In this document: positions 42,301-51,851 of the stretch, in pieces | How the letters are laid out: every line of letters begins with the position of its first letter | Position numbering within the stretch: the first letter of the stretch is position 1 | Assembly: GCA_035259205.1 (NCBI GenBank) | Contig: DATFWO010000002.1 | Location: 1-64,000, forward strand | Reading direction: 5' to 3' | Source: SG8-41 sp035259205 | GTDB lineage: Bacteria; Pseudomonadota; Gammaproteobacteria; Burkholderiales; SG8-41 | DNA: 64,000 nucleotides | Translations under genes and position numbers: made by a program | Notes under the pieces: generated by a model | What the model was told of the DNA's origin: nothing | What the model saw: the letters and a program-made list of their open reading frames with translations, nothing else | The model's database searches: none

Positions 42301-43427
42301 GAGTGGCCGCGGTTGAGCCATCCCCCTCCTCCGAGGATGAGGGAATTGAGGACGAACACCGGAGTGATCCCCAGCATGGAGCCGAGGCTGCCGAATATCA
42401 GCGGCACGATGATGTGGGTGAACTGGTTGATGGTGACCCGTACGCCCAGCGCCTCGCCGGAGCGGCCTTCCGGCGCGCGGCTGAAGATCAGCATCAAGGT
42501 CACGGGCTGCGCGCACCCCATGCTGAGCCCGAGTATGAGGGAAACCATGGCCAGCATGACCGCATCGGTGAATAACGGAACCAGGAGAAACGATACGGCG
42601 GAAATGTAGAGCGAGGTCGTAAACACTGTGTCGGGCCCCCAGCGCTTCACGAGCGCGGGCAGCGCGGTGCGCACGACGAACGCCGCAATGCCGGACATGG
42701 CGAGCACCACCCCGATCGCGGATGCGGACAGCCCCGCGTCGTGGCAGTAGATCGGCATGTAGAACTGGAAGAGATCCTGCCCGGTCGTCGCCACCGCGCC
42801 GCCGATCAGTGTGCCGCGCAGCACCCGGTTGCCGAGGAGGCTAGAAGCGAGCACCGCCTGCTCCTCCTCGGTCTTCCTGCGCGGGCCGGCCCCGATGTCG
42901 CGCGCGCGCGCCACGATCAGCGCCGGAACGAGGGGCAGGACTGCGAAATGGAGATAGCTCGCCGCGTGGCCGAAGTGGTCTATGGAAATGCCGGCGGCCA
43001 GCGGCCCGAGGGAAGATCCGATAGCCATGGCGAGCGCGTAATTGGCGAAATTGCGGGTGTGGGCTCCGGGTCCGCCGAGCGATCCGACGAGGTTCTGGGT
43101 GGCCAGGTTGTACATCATGTGCGAGGCGCCGATCAGCGCCGCAGACACGTAGAGCGCCGGCACGACCGGCCACAGCCCCGGCAGCAGCAACCCGAGCGCG
43201 ATCCCGAGCGAGCCCGCCAGCATCGGCAAGCGCACCCCGAGGCGGTCCGAGAGCTTGCCCGCTTGAACAGCAAGCAGCGCCGGCAGCAGGGAATACATTG
43301 CGACCATGATCCCGATGTAGAACTGCGACGCCCCGAGCTCCAGCGCGAACAGGGAGATGAGCACCTTGCTCGCGCGAAAGCTCGACATGTTGCACAGGAC
43401 GATCAGCAGGACGGTCGAGATCGACAT
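42297..43427 (-). CDS. Major facilitator superfamily transporter
   Basis: A 376-residue MFS permease with about eleven to twelve membrane segments. The loop 2-3 motif is AGKLSDRLGVRLPM. It is close to the YbfB/arabinose-efflux-like group of short MFS proteins. Start 43427 (MSISTVLLIVLCNMSSF) begins directly in helix 1; the open frame upstream is arginine-rich and not protein-like. Substrate unknown. Confidence 0.85.
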   Translation of the reverse strand: MSISTVLLIVLCNMSSFRASKVLISLFALELGASQFYIGIMVAMYSLLPALLAVQAGKLSDRLGVRLPMLAGSLGIALGLLLPGLWPVVPALYVSAALIGASHMMYNLATQNLVGSLGGPGAHTRNFANYALAMAIGSSLGPLAAGISIDHFGHAASYLHFAVLPLVPALIVARARDIGAGPRRKTEEEQAVLASSLLGNRVLRGTLIGGAVATTGQDLFQFYMPIYCHDAGLSASAIGVVLAMSGIAAFVVRTALPALVKRWGPDTVFTTSLYISAVSFLLVPLFTDAVMLAMVSLILGLSMGCAQPVTLMLIFSRAPEGRSGEALGVRVTINQFTHIIVPLIFGSLGSMLGITPVFVLNSLILGGGGWLNRGHS

Positions 43428-43755
43428 GGATTCAGCAGGGCCGCCTCGCTCGTGGCGCAAGAAGAAGCCGCGCGGATGCCGGCGCCGTGGCGGAGTCTGG
43501 CGGAAGCTGATCGTACGGGACGAGGTGAGGCCGGTTCGGGAGCGCGCGGCATTTTGAGCCGATTGTACCGCTAACGCGCTGCGCTGATCGTACGCCTCGC
43601 GTCCACCATCCGGTCCCGGGCGGGATAGTAGCAACGATCTCCGAACCGTTCATTTCTTCTTACGCTCGGCGCCGGACGCAGCTCGCGCGCGCGGTGTTGA
43701 TCGCAATGTGGACGGCCGAGCCGATGTTGCGACGTGCGCGCGCCGACCTCGGCAC
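43428..43755. other. Divergent gap between MFS and thioesterase-like genes
   Basis: About 330 bases between divergent genes. Long open frames cross it, but none has a ribosome site or recognisable sequence. No clear promoter, hairpin or repeat is seen. The true thioesterase start may lie further right, which would lengthen the gap. Confidence 0.4.
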
Positions 43756-44805
43756 ATGCTGTGCGAAAATGCGCCGATTCGACCCCGAGCTTCAACTCGG
43801 AGGACGCACCGGGACCGGGAACGAGGGGATGTTTCCTCTTTTGCTCAGCACATCTCGAGTACCAGCTTGAATCCTGCCGACGCAGACCGTATCCGGGAGC
43901 GTACCCTGCTCGCCCTCGCGCGCAATCGTGTTCCCGGCTACAACTTCGCCGGCCTGTTCCTCGATCTGCAATGCCGGCAGTTCGGCACCGGCGGCGTCGT
44001 ATTCGACCTCCCGGTTGGTCCGCATTGCACGGACCAGCAGGGCACGATCCACCCCGGCGCCGTTTCGATGTTCGCCGATACGGTGCTCGCCGCAGCGGTC
44101 CGGGCCTATGTGGAGCCGACGCAGCGCACCGCAACGCTGATGCTGCGCTACGATTTCACCGGCGCCCCGGCGCGCGGGATACTGACTGCTGAAGCCTGCT
44201 CAGATGGGTTTTCTTCGCGTACGGCGCTGCCGCACGCCATGGCGGCCGGTACGGTACACGCGGGAGGCATAGAGGTGATCCGCATGTCGGGTGTCTGGGT
44301 GTCGCCGCCGACACCTGCCGGGCGCACTCTGGCCGCGCTGCCGTGGGAAAGCAAGGCGCCGATCCCGTACCCGACGGTTTCCCGCGCCGAGCTGGATCCG
44401 ATGGAAAAGGCGGTCATGAGCCGGGCCGAGGAGGCGCTGCGCGCGCCGGGGCGGGAAGGGTTCCTGCACCACTTATGGTCACCGAGCGTGCGCGCCGCGA
44501 AAGGCGGCGCGGTCTCGCGCATCAAGCTGGGCCTGCATCTCGGGAACCGCGTTGGACACGTGCAGGGCGGACTGACCATGCACATAGCGCTCGCCACCGC
44601 GGTAGCGGCGGTGCCGCACCATCCGCTGCTCACCGGCGCGTCGGCGTGGTACATCAGCCCGGGCCAGGGACGAGCGCTCATCACGCGTTCGACGGTCTTG
44701 CAGACCGGGCGCAACGTCGCGGTGGTGCGGACCGAGGTGTACGCCGCCGGTCGCAAGCTGGTCCTGGAAGTCATGTCCAATCACGCGATTGCCGCGCAAC
44801 CCTGA
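43756..44805 (+). CDS. Double hotdog acyl-CoA thioesterase-like protein
   Basis: Up to 349 residues. Two PaaI-like hotdog domains are visible: the first around GPHCTDQQGTIHPGAVSMFADTVLAAAVRAY, the second around LHLGNRVGHVQGGLTMHIALATAVAAV. Each carries the pattern (H/Q)GG or HPG plus a helix typical of this fold. It would hydrolyse or bind acyl-CoA esters. The start is unsure: ATG 43756 is the first reasonable one, but the stretch before LNPADADRIRERTL looks non-coding and TTG 43867 would remove it. It directly precedes the thiolase-like gene. Confidence 0.7.
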   Translation: MLCENAPIRPRASTRRTHRDRERGDVSSFAQHISSTSLNPADADRIRERTLLALARNRVPGYNFAGLFLDLQCRQFGTGGVVFDLPVGPHCTDQQGTIHPGAVSMFADTVLAAAVRAYVEPTQRTATLMLRYDFTGAPARGILTAEACSDGFSSRTALPHAMAAGTVHAGGIEVIRMSGVWVSPPTPAGRTLAALPWESKAPIPYPTVSRAELDPMEKAVMSRAEEALRAPGREGFLHHLWSPSVRAAKGGAVSRIKLGLHLGNRVGHVQGGLTMHIALATAVAAVPHHPLLTGASAWYISPGQGRALITRSTVLQTGRNVAVVRTEVYAAGRKLVLEVMSNHAIAAQP

Positions 44806-44859
44806 CTCGCCTCTTGTGGCAAAATTGCAACCCACCCTGAAAAAAAGCGAAAGATAGTC

Positions 44860-46026
44860 ATGAGCATAAAGGGCAAGGCCTACATCGTGGGCGCCTACGA
44901 GCACCCGACCCGCAAGGCCCCGGATAAATCGGTCGCGCAATTGCACGCGGAGTGCGCAAAGGGCGCGCTGGACGATGCCGGGCTCAAGAAGGACGACATC
45001 GACGGCTACTTCTGCGCGGGCGACGCACCCGGCTCCGGCGCCTTCAACATGGCGAACTACATGGGGCTGAGGCTTCGCCACATGGACACCACCGACAGCG
45101 GCGGCTCGTCCTACCTCGTCCACGTCAATCACGCCGCCCAGGCGATCGCGTTGGGCAAATGCAACATCGCGCTCATCACCCTGGCCGGCCGGCCGCGCTC
45201 CGAAGGATCCTCCGGAACGATAGTCCGCAGCCGCGGCTCAGGCGTGCCGGATGAACCGTTCGAGCTGCCCTACGCGCCGGTCACGGTCAACCTGTACGCC
45301 ATGGTGGCGATGCGTCACATGCACCAGTTCGGCACCACCGGCGAGCAGCTCGCCTGGGTGAAAGTGGCGGCTTCCCACCATGCCCAGCACAATCCCAACG
45401 CCATGCTCCGCGACGTCGTCACGGTAAAGGAGGTGCTCGACTCGCCGATGATCTCCGATCCCCTGCATCGCCTGGACTGCTGCGTGGTGAGCGACGGCGG
45501 CGGCGCGCTGATCCTCGCCCGCCCCGAGATCGCCAAGAAGTTGAAGCGCCCGCCGGTAAAGATACTGGGGGCCGCCGAAGCGCCCAAGCACCAGATGGGC
45601 GGCAAGATCGATTTGAGCTTCAGCGGCGCCGTGTGGTCGGGCCCGCGCGCCTTCGAGGAGGCGGGAGTAAGGCCCGCCGACATCAAGTATGCCTCCATCT
45701 ACGACAGCTTTACCATCACCGTGGTGATGCAGATCGAGGATCTCGGGTTCTGCAAGAAGGGCGATGGCGGGAAATTCGTGGCGGACGGCAATCTCATTTC
45801 CGGCACCGGCAAGCTGCCGTTCAACACCGACGGCGGCGGGCTGTGCAACAACCACCCCGCGAACCGGGGCGGGATGACCAAGGTGATCGAGGCCGTGCGT
45901 CAGTTGCGCGGCGAGGCTCACCCCGCGGTCCAGGTCAAGAACTGCAATCTCGCGTTGGCGCACGGGACCGGCGGCGCGCTCGGGCACCGGCACGGCAGCG
46001 CGACCGTCATCATGGAAAGGGAATAG
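44860..46026 (+). CDS. Thiolase-fold protein, possible CoA-ester aldolase
   Basis: A 388-residue member of the SCP2-type thiolase superfamily (KGKAYIVGAYEHPTR at the start, HGTGGALGHRHGSATVIMERE at the end, with the HG of the C-terminal motif). At the position where biosynthetic and degradative thiolases have their nucleophilic cysteine, this protein reads DSGGSSYLVHVNHAAQAI, so the cysteine appears absent. The next gene is a DUF35 zinc-ribbon/OB protein. In the steroid side-chain enzymes Ltp2 and ChsH2, the same pairing forms a retro-aldolase acting on hydroxyacyl-CoA. A similar role is inferred here. Confidence 0.8.
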   Translation: MSIKGKAYIVGAYEHPTRKAPDKSVAQLHAECAKGALDDAGLKKDDIDGYFCAGDAPGSGAFNMANYMGLRLRHMDTTDSGGSSYLVHVNHAAQAIALGKCNIALITLAGRPRSEGSSGTIVRSRGSGVPDEPFELPYAPVTVNLYAMVAMRHMHQFGTTGEQLAWVKVAASHHAQHNPNAMLRDVVTVKEVLDSPMISDPLHRLDCCVVSDGGGALILARPEIAKKLKRPPVKILGAAEAPKHQMGGKIDLSFSGAVWSGPRAFEEAGVRPADIKYASIYDSFTITVVMQIEDLGFCKKGDGGKFVADGNLISGTGKLPFNTDGGGLCNNHPANRGGMTKVIEAVRQLRGEAHPAVQVKNCNLALAHGTGGALGHRHGSATVIMERE

Positions 46027-46031
46027 GAGCC

Positions 46032-46433
46032 ATGGCCACACCCTATCAGGAGCGCAAGGTTTCCGACCCGGTGATGAACGTCGGCGACGAGCCATACTTC
46101 GAGGCCGCCGCGCAGGGCCGGCTGCTCATCAAGAAGTGCGGCGATTGCGGCGAGGTCCATTTCCATCCCCGCGGCATCTGCCCGTTCTGTCTGAGCGACA
46201 AGGTGTCCTGGCAGGACGCGAAGGGCACCGGCAAGATCTACACCTACAGCGTCACGCGGCGCGCGGGGCCGATCCCGTACTGCATCGCCTACGTGACTCT
46301 GGATGAAGGGGTCTCGATGATGACCAACATCGTCGATTGCGACCTCGACGCCATACGCATCGGGCAACCGGTAAAGGTCGTCTTCAAGAAGAGCGACGGC
46401 GGCGTGTCGGTGCCGATGTTCACGCCGGCCTGA
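46032..46433 (+). CDS. DUF35 zinc-ribbon/OB-fold partner protein
   Basis: A 133-residue protein with an N-terminal rubredoxin-like zinc ribbon (CGDCGEVHFHPRGICPFCLS, two CxxC pairs) followed by an OB fold (GTGKIYTYSVTRRAGPIPYCIAYVTLDEG). This family binds thiolase-like enzymes and shapes their acyl-CoA channel. It starts five bases after the thiolase-like stop codon with GGAG before the ATG, so both are one operon and likely one complex. Confidence 0.92.
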   Translation: MATPYQERKVSDPVMNVGDEPYFEAAAQGRLLIKKCGDCGEVHFHPRGICPFCLSDKVSWQDAKGTGKIYTYSVTRRAGPIPYCIAYVTLDEGVSMMTNIVDCDLDAIRIGQPVKVVFKKSDGGVSVPMFTPA

Positions 46434-46463
46434 CCGACGTCAAGCAGGGGATGGCGCGTAGCC

Positions 46464-48125
46464 CTACAACACGCCTTTCTTGAGCTTCGCGAGAATCTGG
46501 CTCGCAGCGTCGATCCCGGAGAGCGCGGCCCCCTCCATGAAGCCTTGCCACACGTAGAACGAGTTCGTGTGCTCGCCTGCGAAGTGGATGTTGCCGATCG
46601 GCTTGCCCTCCTTGCCCGCGATGGTCGTGAACTGTCCGGGCAGGTAGCAGGTGTAGCTTCCCTTGGTAAGCGGATTCGACGGCCAGTGCTCGAGGTGCGC
46701 GCGGAACCCGAGCTTAGGGTCGCGCGTGGCTGCGGCCAGTGCTCCCGGATAAACTTTCTCGAGGTCGCTGAGGAAACGCAGCGCCTCCGTCTGGACCGCC
46801 TTGGGATTGAGCCTGGCGCCGCGATCCCCGCCCGAATAGTCGGTCAGAACGGCGTGGTCGTTCGCAGCCAAGAGCGGGTTTGTTTGCCAAGTCGTCTGGC
46901 AGTTCTCGAGATCGGAGTAGGATGAGCCGTTGCTCACGACGCTCTGTGAGGCCCAGGGCCGGCCGGAGAATTGAATCATCTGCTTGGCGTTGGTCCCGTA
47001 ACCGAGCTGGGCGATAGCCAGCTGCTTTTCGGCTTCCAGGGGATTCCTGGCGTCGAAGTCCATCTCGATCTCTCTGAGCACGGTGAACGGGATCGCGATG
47101 ACCACCGCGCCGTGGACGGCGGTGAGGGTCCGCGGGCCTTGCTTGAACGTGAGCTCCACGTCGCCCAGGTTCCGGCGGCGGACCCGCACGAGGCGCATGC
47201 CGTGCTGAACCGGGCTGGGAAGCCGGTCGCGGATCCCCATGGCGATGCGGTCGTTCCCCTCGATGATGTGGTAGCGCTCGTCGCTGGAGATGCCGAACGG
47301 CGTGAACTTGGAACGCCGGTCGAGGTGGGTGAAGAGGAGGAAGTTGAAACAGCCCTGCCGATCCGTCTCGAGACCATATTCCGCAACATACGCCTCGTCG
47401 ATCACCGCTCTCGCGAGCCTGCCTGCAACGCGGGTTTCCAGATATTCGCGCAGGCTCATGCGGTCGAGGACCACATCGGCCGCGGTGTGATTGTCGGCGG
47501 TTGGAGCGGCCGAGAGCGCGCGAAGGTCTTCGTGCAGCGCCGGGAGGGCGGCGCGCAGCTCCTCCACGACGCGCGACTCGTCGTGCCGCTCGCCGCCGAA
47601 GAAATAGTAGATCTCGCCCGGCGTCTTGTTGACGTCCTCCTTTGCGAGACCGAACTTGTTCGCATACGCGAGCAGCGTCTTGTGCGGCGTGTCGATGAAC
47701 TCTCCGCCCCGCTCGGCGGACTGCCCGGTAAAAAATTCATTGACGCCGAACGAGTACTGGCGACCGCCGACTCGCTCGCTCGCCTCGTAGAGCGTGAACG
47801 CGATCCCGTTTCTCGTGAGCTCGTCCGCGCACACCAGGCCCGCCAGGCCGGCTCCGACAATGCCGACGTTGATGCCGGGGTTGCCGCTCGCAGCCAGCGC
47901 CTGCGCGACCCGCAATTGTGCCGCGACGCCGAAAGCGGTGCCCGCAACAGCGAGCCTCCCGATGTCCGCAAGGAACTCGCGGCGGCCCGAGCGCCGTTTC
48001 CCGTCCTGTGCCTCCGCTGCCGCCGCGCGGTCGAGGCCTTCCTCGACCGGGATTTTCTCCCGCTCGCAATACTGAGCGATCCGAAGAGCACGTGCGAACC
48101 TGTCGAAGATGGGGCTGCGGCTCAT
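46464..48125 (-). CDS. Flavin monoamine oxidase-family protein
   Basis: A 553-residue FAD-dependent amine oxidase. The FAD motif is VGIVGAGLAGLVCADEL at about residue 87, followed by YEASERVGGR; the C-terminal flavin region is HFAGEHTNSFYVWQGFMEGAALSG. Residues about 45-78 look like an internal Tat-type signal (GRREFLADIGRLAVAGTAFG), preceded by a ~40-residue soluble leader, an unusual layout that is nevertheless seen in tryptophan/amine oxidases of this group. Probably exported as a folded flavoprotein; substrate is a primary amine or L-amino acid. GAGGA precedes the ATG. Confidence 0.87.
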   Translation of the reverse strand: MSRSPIFDRFARALRIAQYCEREKIPVEEGLDRAAAAEAQDGKRRSGRREFLADIGRLAVAGTAFGVAAQLRVAQALAASGNPGINVGIVGAGLAGLVCADELTRNGIAFTLYEASERVGGRQYSFGVNEFFTGQSAERGGEFIDTPHKTLLAYANKFGLAKEDVNKTPGEIYYFFGGERHDESRVVEELRAALPALHEDLRALSAAPTADNHTAADVVLDRMSLREYLETRVAGRLARAVIDEAYVAEYGLETDRQGCFNFLLFTHLDRRSKFTPFGISSDERYHIIEGNDRIAMGIRDRLPSPVQHGMRLVRVRRRNLGDVELTFKQGPRTLTAVHGAVVIAIPFTVLREIEMDFDARNPLEAEKQLAIAQLGYGTNAKQMIQFSGRPWASQSVVSNGSSYSDLENCQTTWQTNPLLAANDHAVLTDYSGGDRGARLNPKAVQTEALRFLSDLEKVYPGALAAATRDPKLGFRAHLEHWPSNPLTKGSYTCYLPGQFTTIAGKEGKPIGNIHFAGEHTNSFYVWQGFMEGAALSGIDAASQILAKLKKGVL

Positions 48126-48248
48126 GGCGATATCCTCGGGAACAGATCCCAGCGGGTTGGTCGCCTAACATCCTAGTGCTACGCCGCGCTGCGACGCAAG
48201 AAGCTCCGCTTATTGCATGTGGGCCCGGCATGACGCATCCTCCTGCTC

Positions 48249-49091
48249 ATGCCCGACAGTATTCCGAACAGCCATTCAGTGGCGGCGCGTGCCGCACTTA
48301 ACGACGGCAACCGCATGCCATGGCTCGGCCTCGGCGTCTACACGTTGAGAGGAAGGGCGTGCTTGCGCGCAACCGCTCACGCGCTCTCGGTCGGCTACCG
48401 GCACGTCGACACGGCCGCGTTCTATGGCAACGAGGAGGAAGTCGGACGCGCGGTGCGCGAGAGCGGGGTCGCGCGCGACGAGGTGTTCGTCGTCACCAAG
48501 CTCTGGAACAGCGACCAGGGTTATGCGTCCGCGATCAGGGCGTGCAACGATAGCCTCGCCAGGCTCGCGCTGGACTACGTCGATCTCTACCTGATCCACT
48601 GGCCGGAGCCCGGCAGGCGGCTTGAATCGTGGCGTGCGCTGGTGGAGCTGCGCGCGCAAGGCAAGTGCCGCTCGATCGGCGTGAGCAACTATACGATCGC
48701 GCATCTGAAGGAATTGATGGCGCATTCAAAGGTCGCGCCGGCAGTGAACCAGGTCGAATTCAGCCCGTTCCTCTATCAGCGTGACCTGCTCGAGTTCTGC
48801 CGCTCCCACGCGATCCAGCTCGAAGCCTACTGCCCGCTCACCCGTGGAAGGAAACTACGGGATCCCGTCCTCGTCTCGGTCGCGCAGCGCCATGGCAAGA
48901 CGCCGGCGCAGATCCTGTTGCGCTGGGCATTGCAGCACGAGGTCGCGGTGATACCCAAGTCCGAGCAGCCGGCGCGCATAGACGAAAACGGCGCGCTGTT
49001 CGATTTCGCGCTCGACGCGCGCGACATGGCGGCGCTCGATGCGCTCGATGCCGGCTTCCGCACCTGCTGGAATCCGACCGGCGTAGCGTGA
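48249..49091 (+). CDS. Aldo/keto reductase
   Basis: A 280-residue AKR of the 2,5-diketo-gluconate reductase type. The catalytic tetrad is visible: D and Y in RHVDTAAFYGNEEEVG, K in FVVTKLW, H in YLIHWPEP. The family signature SIGVSNYTIAHLKEL and the NADPH-binding VIPKSEQPARIDEN are present. It reduces aldehydes and ketones with NADPH. No ribosome site is obvious. Convergent with the acyl-CoA synthetase gene at 49128. Confidence 0.92.
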   Translation: MPDSIPNSHSVAARAALNDGNRMPWLGLGVYTLRGRACLRATAHALSVGYRHVDTAAFYGNEEEVGRAVRESGVARDEVFVVTKLWNSDQGYASAIRACNDSLARLALDYVDLYLIHWPEPGRRLESWRALVELRAQGKCRSIGVSNYTIAHLKELMAHSKVAPAVNQVEFSPFLYQRDLLEFCRSHAIQLEAYCPLTRGRKLRDPVLVSVAQRHGKTPAQILLRWALQHEVAVIPKSEQPARIDENGALFDFALDARDMAALDALDAGFRTCWNPTGVA

Positions 49092-49127
49092 CGCGGCGTG
49101 TTGCCCCTGGCACGGCGAACGCGCAGC

Positions 49128-51830
49128 TCAGGCGATGAAGCGACGGGGGACGTCCGACTCCAGCGCCAGCGACATGGTGACGACACCGTCTCGTGCAGCG
49201 CCCTCGGCCTTGAGGCCGAGAGATGCGGCGAGAGCGAGCATGCGCCTGTTGGTGGCGAGCACCTCTCCGGTCAGCCGGCGGGTCCCGCGGTCGCGGCAGT
49301 AGCGGATGATCCTGGCGAGCAGCGCGCGCCCCAGGCCTCTGCCCTTGAGATCGGAGCGGACCAGGATCGCGAACTCCGCGCTCGTATTGTCCGGGTCTGC
49401 GATCACCCGCACCACGCCGAGAGTCTCCGACGCACCGGCGTCGTTCTTCGCGGTCGCAATGAAGGCCATTTCCCGGTCATAGTCGATCTGGGTGAAGCGC
49501 GCGAGCTCCGTATGCGCGAATGCTCGCCTTGCCTGGAAGAAGCGAAGCTGAACGTCGTCGGCGTCGATGCGGCCGAGGAATTCGCGGTGCTGGGGCTCGT
49601 CCTCGGGGCGGATCGGCCGCAACAGTACGTGACGGCCATCGAACGCAATTTTTTCCTCGAGCTCCCCGGGGTAGGGGCGAATCGCGAGTCTCTCCGCGCC
49701 CGTCGTTTTCGGGCGCGCCACCCGCGCCCGCGCATCGAGAGCGACGATGCCGTGCGCATCCACGATCAGGGGGTTGATGTCGAGCTCCAGGACCTCGGGC
49801 AGATCGGCGATCAGCTGGGAAACCTTCACCAGGGCGAGATCGAGGGCCGAGCGGTCGGCCGCAGGGTGATCGCGGTAGCCGTCGAGCAACCTCGCGACCC
49901 GGGTACGGCCGACGAGGTCGCGGGCGAGCGCCAGATTGAGGGGCGGAAGCGCGACCGCCTTGTCGGCGATCACCTCCACCGCCGTCCCGCCCTGCCCGAA
50001 CAGGATCACGGGGCCGAACACCGGGTCCGTCGTGGCGCCCACGATGAGCTCGTGCGCCCCGCTCCGACCCGCCATCCGCTGCACGCTGAAGCCTGCAAGC
50101 CTCGGCCGAGGCTGCAGCTCGGCACACCGCCGCAGCATCGCCGCGGCGGCGGACCGGACGCGCGCGGCCGTATCGAGATTGAGCGCGACGCCGCCGACGT
50201 CGGACTTGTGGGCGATGTCCGGCGATAAGATCTTCAGCGCTACCGGAAACTGAAGCTCCTCCGCCACGTGTCCCGCTTCGTCCGCATCGCGGGCCGCCTT
50301 GGTCTCCACGACGGGAATGCCATAGGCCGCGAGCATGCGCTTGGCTTCCGGCTCGCTCAACAGGCCGCGCCCTTCCGCGAGCGCCGTTTCGATCACCCGA
50401 CGTGCTCCGGCGGTGTCGGGAACGAATTCCTCCGCAATCGAAGGCGGAGTCTGCATCAGCAACTCCTGGCTGCGGCGATAGCTCGCCATCTGCAGAAAGC
50501 CGCGCACCGCGTCCTCCGGCGTGGCGTAGGTCGGTGCTCCCGCCTGGTTGAAGATGGCGTCCGCCTCCCGCACGCTTTCGACGCTCAGCCAGCAGGCGAA
50601 AACGTTGCGCCGGGATGCCCGGATCAACGGCACACAGGCTCGTGCGATGTCGGCGCTGGGCACGATCGCCGTAGGAGCGTGTATGAACAACACCGCGTCC
50701 GATTGTGGATCCTCGAGCAGCGCGGCGAGCGCGCCGACGTAACGCTCCGCGGGCGCATCGCCGATGAGGTCGACCGGATTCCCGCGTGACCAAGTCGCAG
50801 GCAGCACCCCGTCGAGCGCATGCATCGTGCCTTCGGCAAGCTCTGCGAGCCGACCTCCGCCCGCCACCAGCGCATCGGTTGCCATCACGCCGGGGCCTCC
50901 GCCGTTGGTCATGATCGCGAGGCGGTTGCCCGGCAGCGGCTTCGCGCGCGTCAGCGTCTCCGCAGCGCTGAAAAGCTCGAGCGTGGTCGCCACGCGCACG
51001 ATGCCTGCCCGCGCGAGCGCGGCATCGTAAATCTCGTCGTTCCCCGCCAGCGCACCCGTATGCGAGGTTGCCGCCCTTGCCCCTTCAGGAACACGACCCG
51101 CCTTCACGGCGATGACCGGCTTGTTGCGCGCGGCCGCCCGCGCCGCGGACATGAACTTGCGAGCGGCGGTGATGGATTCGATGTAAAGAAGAATGGCGCG
51201 TGTGTCCGGGTCGCTCCCGAGATAATCGAGCACATCGCCGAAATCCACGTCGGCGGCATCACCGAGCGAGATGAAATGCGAAAAACCCACGCGCTGCGAC
51301 GTTGCCCAGTCGAGCATGGCCGTCGTAAGCGCTCCGGACTGGGATACGAACGCCACGTTTCCTGGCAACGCGTTGGCATGCGCGAAGCTTGCATTGAGCT
51401 TCAGGCCTGGAGCCAGCAGCCCTACGCAGTTCGGTCCCAGGATGCGCAGCAGATGGGGCCGCGCCGCATCGAGCATCGCCGCCATGAGCGGCCGGCCGTG
51501 CTCACCCGAACGCTGCGCGAGCCCGCCGGTAAGCACGGCGGCCGCACGAGTGCCGCGCTTGCCCAGGTCCGCGATGAGGCCGGGCACCGTGACGGGCGGC
51601 GTGCAGATCACGGCCAGATCGGGCGCCGACGGAAGATCGGCGACGCTCCTGCAGGCCGGCCTGCCGGCTACGGATCCACGCTTCGGATTCACGGGCCAGA
51701 TCGGACCTTCGAAGCCGGCGCCCAGCACGTTCCGGATGACGGTCGCACCCACACTGCGCGGCCGGTCGCTGGCCCCGATAACAGCAATTGAGCGCGGCCG
51801 GAACAGGAATTGCAGGTTGCGGACGGTCAT
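49128..51830 (-). CDS. ADP-forming acyl-CoA synthetase-GNAT fusion (Pat-like)
   Basis: A 900-residue fusion: CoA-binding and ligase domains (about 1-460), an ATP-grasp part (about 480-700) and a C-terminal GNAT domain (about 730-895, LVRSDLKGRGLGRALLARII as CoA loop). This is the layout of Pat/PatZ protein lysine acetyltransferases, which modify acetyl-CoA synthetase. The ligase histidine (TSHTGALAGN) is present, whereas in the best-known Pat enzymes this half is inactive (knowledge from memory); both activities may be retained here. It lies 21 bases after the universal stress protein gene and is probably co-transcribed from the FNR-type site. Confidence 0.88.
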   Translation of the reverse strand: MTVRNLQFLFRPRSIAVIGASDRPRSVGATVIRNVLGAGFEGPIWPVNPKRGSVAGRPACRSVADLPSAPDLAVICTPPVTVPGLIADLGKRGTRAAAVLTGGLAQRSGEHGRPLMAAMLDAARPHLLRILGPNCVGLLAPGLKLNASFAHANALPGNVAFVSQSGALTTAMLDWATSQRVGFSHFISLGDAADVDFGDVLDYLGSDPDTRAILLYIESITAARKFMSAARAAARNKPVIAVKAGRVPEGARAATSHTGALAGNDEIYDAALARAGIVRVATTLELFSAAETLTRAKPLPGNRLAIMTNGGGPGVMATDALVAGGGRLAELAEGTMHALDGVLPATWSRGNPVDLIGDAPAERYVGALAALLEDPQSDAVLFIHAPTAIVPSADIARACVPLIRASRRNVFACWLSVESVREADAIFNQAGAPTYATPEDAVRGFLQMASYRRSQELLMQTPPSIAEEFVPDTAGARRVIETALAEGRGLLSEPEAKRMLAAYGIPVVETKAARDADEAGHVAEELQFPVALKILSPDIAHKSDVGGVALNLDTAARVRSAAAAMLRRCAELQPRPRLAGFSVQRMAGRSGAHELIVGATTDPVFGPVILFGQGGTAVEVIADKAVALPPLNLALARDLVGRTRVARLLDGYRDHPAADRSALDLALVKVSQLIADLPEVLELDINPLIVDAHGIVALDARARVARPKTTGAERLAIRPYPGELEEKIAFDGRHVLLRPIRPEDEPQHREFLGRIDADDVQLRFFQARRAFAHTELARFTQIDYDREMAFIATAKNDAGASETLGVVRVIADPDNTSAEFAILVRSDLKGRGLGRALLARIIRYCRDRGTRRLTGEVLATNRRMLALAASLGLKAEGAARDGVVTMSLALESDVPRRFIA

Positions 51831-51851
51831 TCGCGAGCCGAAATCGCGTTT

